Assembly: GCA_014859615.1 (NCBI GenBank)
Contig: JACUTX010000116.1
Location: forward strand, 1-7,901
Direction of reading: 5' to 3'
Length of the DNA stretch: 7,901 nucleotides
Origin: Desulfuromonadales bacterium
Lineage (GTDB): Bacteria; Desulfobacterota; Desulfuromonadia; Desulfuromonadales; UBA2294
Below the pieces are notes generated by a model. The model was not told the DNA's origin. It did not search any database and was given only the letters and a program-made list of their open reading frames with translations. The translations under genes were made by a program, and so were the position numbers. The first letter of the stretch is position 1. Every line of letters starts with the position of its first letter. Shown here piece by piece: positions 7,141-7,901 of this stretch.

Positions 7141-7436
7141 CGTGCTATCTCAATAATCGCGGACGAATCATCTTCACGCCACTGGCGTGATCCGCATGGA
7201 ATTGGCTCTATACGGCTATCGATACGCGCAGCAGTTCGCCAAAGTAGATTGATTCCGTTTCGGTCGCGCATGAGATCAAACTGAGGCGCCACAACCAGAA
7301 GATCAATATCACTCCATTCGTTCGTGGTCTGATTGCTATGGGAGCCAAAGACCACAGCACATTCCACATCGATCCCCTGCGCTCGCACGGCACTCAGGTA
7401 TTTCTTAACACTGATCAGAACAGACGATTCAAGCAT
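7113..7436 (-). CDS. MNT-type nucleotidyltransferase, partner of the HEPN protein
   Basis: A 107-residue minimal nucleotidyltransferase (COG1708-like) of the pol-beta superfamily. The core motif is visible: G31-S32 followed by the SDIDLLVV stretch with metal-binding D43 and D45. E77 (in RIEPIP) is a plausible third acidic residue. The Gly-Ser is followed by His-Ser where many relatives have Arg-Ala. In HEPN/MNT pairs the MNT protein acts as antitoxin, and in the studied MntA-HepT system it transfers AMP to the HEPN toxin. By analogy this is the likely antitoxin, but activity is not proven by sequence. Its ATG lies 22 bases inside the 3' end of the HEPN gene and it has only a weak GTGAG-like site, so translation is likely coupled. 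It converges on dctM. Confidence 0.9.
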   Translation of the reverse strand: MLESSVLISVKKYLSAVRAQGIDVECAVVFGSHSNQTTNEWSDIDLLVVAPQFDLMRDRNGINLLWRTAARIDSRIEPIPCGSRQWREDDSSAIIEIARRQGEILAA

Positions 7437-7810
7437 GTTAGTAACTCACTGATTTTTCGCAGATAGTTTCTCGCTTCGTCATTCAAAGGCAATGGTAACG
7501 AAAGCTCGGGGTAACGCCCCTCAATATTGAATTCATTCACCTCGGCGAGCAGATCAACCTGGCTGTCGTTAAGAGTTATTCCCGCTTTTTCTTTCAGGCG
7601 TACCAGATTGTGTATCGGTGGTGCCAATTCACCAATATTTTTGCAAATCAGCGCTTTTAAAGTTTTTTCCAGCGATAAGTGTGCAAAGAAAAGGCCGTGT
7701 CTGATCCGACCGCTCTCTACCAATTCTATCGCTACGGCCCAGTCTTCTTCTGCGCCGTCTCGCCAATGCACCACTTGTTTACTGAATTCAACCATAGCTG
7801 CTTCTATCAT
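7415..7810 (-). CDS. HEPN-domain protein, likely toxin partner of the MNT gene
   Basis: A 131-residue helical protein of the COG1895 type of HEPN domain. Hallmarks are the LFFAHLSLEKTLKALI helix (40-55), PPIHNLVRLKEKAGI (64-78) and the NIEGRYPEL block (95-103), the usual order in this group. HEPN proteins paired with MNT nucleotidyltransferases are often toxins with RNase activity. The R-x4-6-H motif of the active RNases is not seen at the usual C-terminal place, so RNase activity is uncertain and it may work differently. The first ATG (7810) is preferred. A GGTGA stretch and an AGGA within a perfect hairpin lie just upstream. An alternative ATG at 7795 has a weaker site. The gene is upstream of and overlaps the MNT gene. 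Confidence 0.88.
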   Translation of the reverse strand: MIEAAMVEFSKQVVHWRDGAEEDWAVAIELVESGRIRHGLFFAHLSLEKTLKALICKNIGELAPPIHNLVRLKEKAGITLNDSQVDLLAEVNEFNIEGRYPELSLPLPLNDEARNYLRKISELLTCLNRLF

Positions 7811-7901
7811 ATATCACCGATCCTCGCAAGGATCTAGCACTGACGCCAAGCCGCAGAGAAGGCTTAATCCGCGGTTGTCGGCCGGAAGCCGTTGAGTCAT
7901 C
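7811..7901. other. Upstream region of the HEPN gene with small inverted repeats
   Basis: These 91 bases run to the window edge. No gene is supported on either strand. They hold the 16-base inverted repeat at 7819-7834 and a set of AAGCC/GGCTT arms at 7848-7890. A promoter for the HEPN/MNT pair should lie here or just beyond the window, but I see no convincing -35/-10 pair on the - strand. Confidence 0.4.
7819..7834 (-). promoter_or_regulatory. Perfect inverted repeat overlapping the HEPN ribosome-binding site
   Basis: GATCCT (7819-7824), CGCA (7825-7828) and AGGATC (7829-7834) form a perfect 6-base stem with a 4-base loop, ending 8 bases before the HEPN start codon. On the HEPN mRNA the arm nearest the start reads AGGATC, so the AGGA Shine-Dalgarno-like sequence, ten bases from the ATG, would be buried in the stem. 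It could be a DNA operator for self-repression or an RNA switch limiting toxin translation. Both roles are inferred from position only. Confidence 0.45.

Noticed and set aside
7527..7895. A 122-codon + strand open frame opposite the HEPN gene
   Set aside because: It is antisense to a recognisable HEPN gene, is rich in Ser and Arg as shadow frames often are, and matches no family I know.

Overview
The window is a gene-dense stretch of a bacterial chromosome. By eye the G+C is in the mid-50s percent, slightly lower at both ends. Translational coupling by 4-base ATGA overlaps is common. The mix of genes (an RlmKL fusion protein and a TRAP transporter with a TatT lipoprotein) points to a Gram-negative, possibly a Desulfuromonas/Geobacter-type Desulfobacterota. 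That placement is inference from gene content, not from a marker gene.

Region 1 (1-282) is an AT-rich non-coding leader with no supported gene. Region 2 (283-3290) is a coupled two-gene unit on the + strand. The first gene is a PHP-domain phosphoesterase of the YciV/RNase AM type. The second is rlmKL, which encodes the two-domain 23S rRNA guanine methyltransferase. In E. coli both families act on rRNA (5'-end trimming; m2G2445 and m7G2069), so the pair looks like an rRNA-maturation operon.

Region 3 (3417-7092) is a complete four-gene TRAP transporter operon on the + strand: a TatT-like lipoprotein, a DctP-type substrate-binding protein, the small DctQ membrane subunit and the large DctM permease. 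This is the architecture of the 'TPR-protein-associated TRAP transporters' (TPATs) known from Treponema pallidum Tp0956/Tp0957. The binding protein has Trp where classical DctP/SiaP proteins have their carboxylate-gripping Arg, so the ligand is probably not bound in the usual organic-acid manner. The tatT gene carries a striking C7/G8 hairpin inside its coding region.

Region 4 (7113-7810) lies on the - strand, converging on dctM with only 20 bases between. It is a HEPN/MNT pair: a COG1895-type HEPN protein followed by a small MNT nucleotidyltransferase, overlapping by 22 bases, a toxin-antitoxin-like module. A perfect 16-base inverted repeat overlaps the likely ribosome-binding site of the HEPN gene. 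The last 90 bases hold no supported gene but contain small competing inverted repeats.
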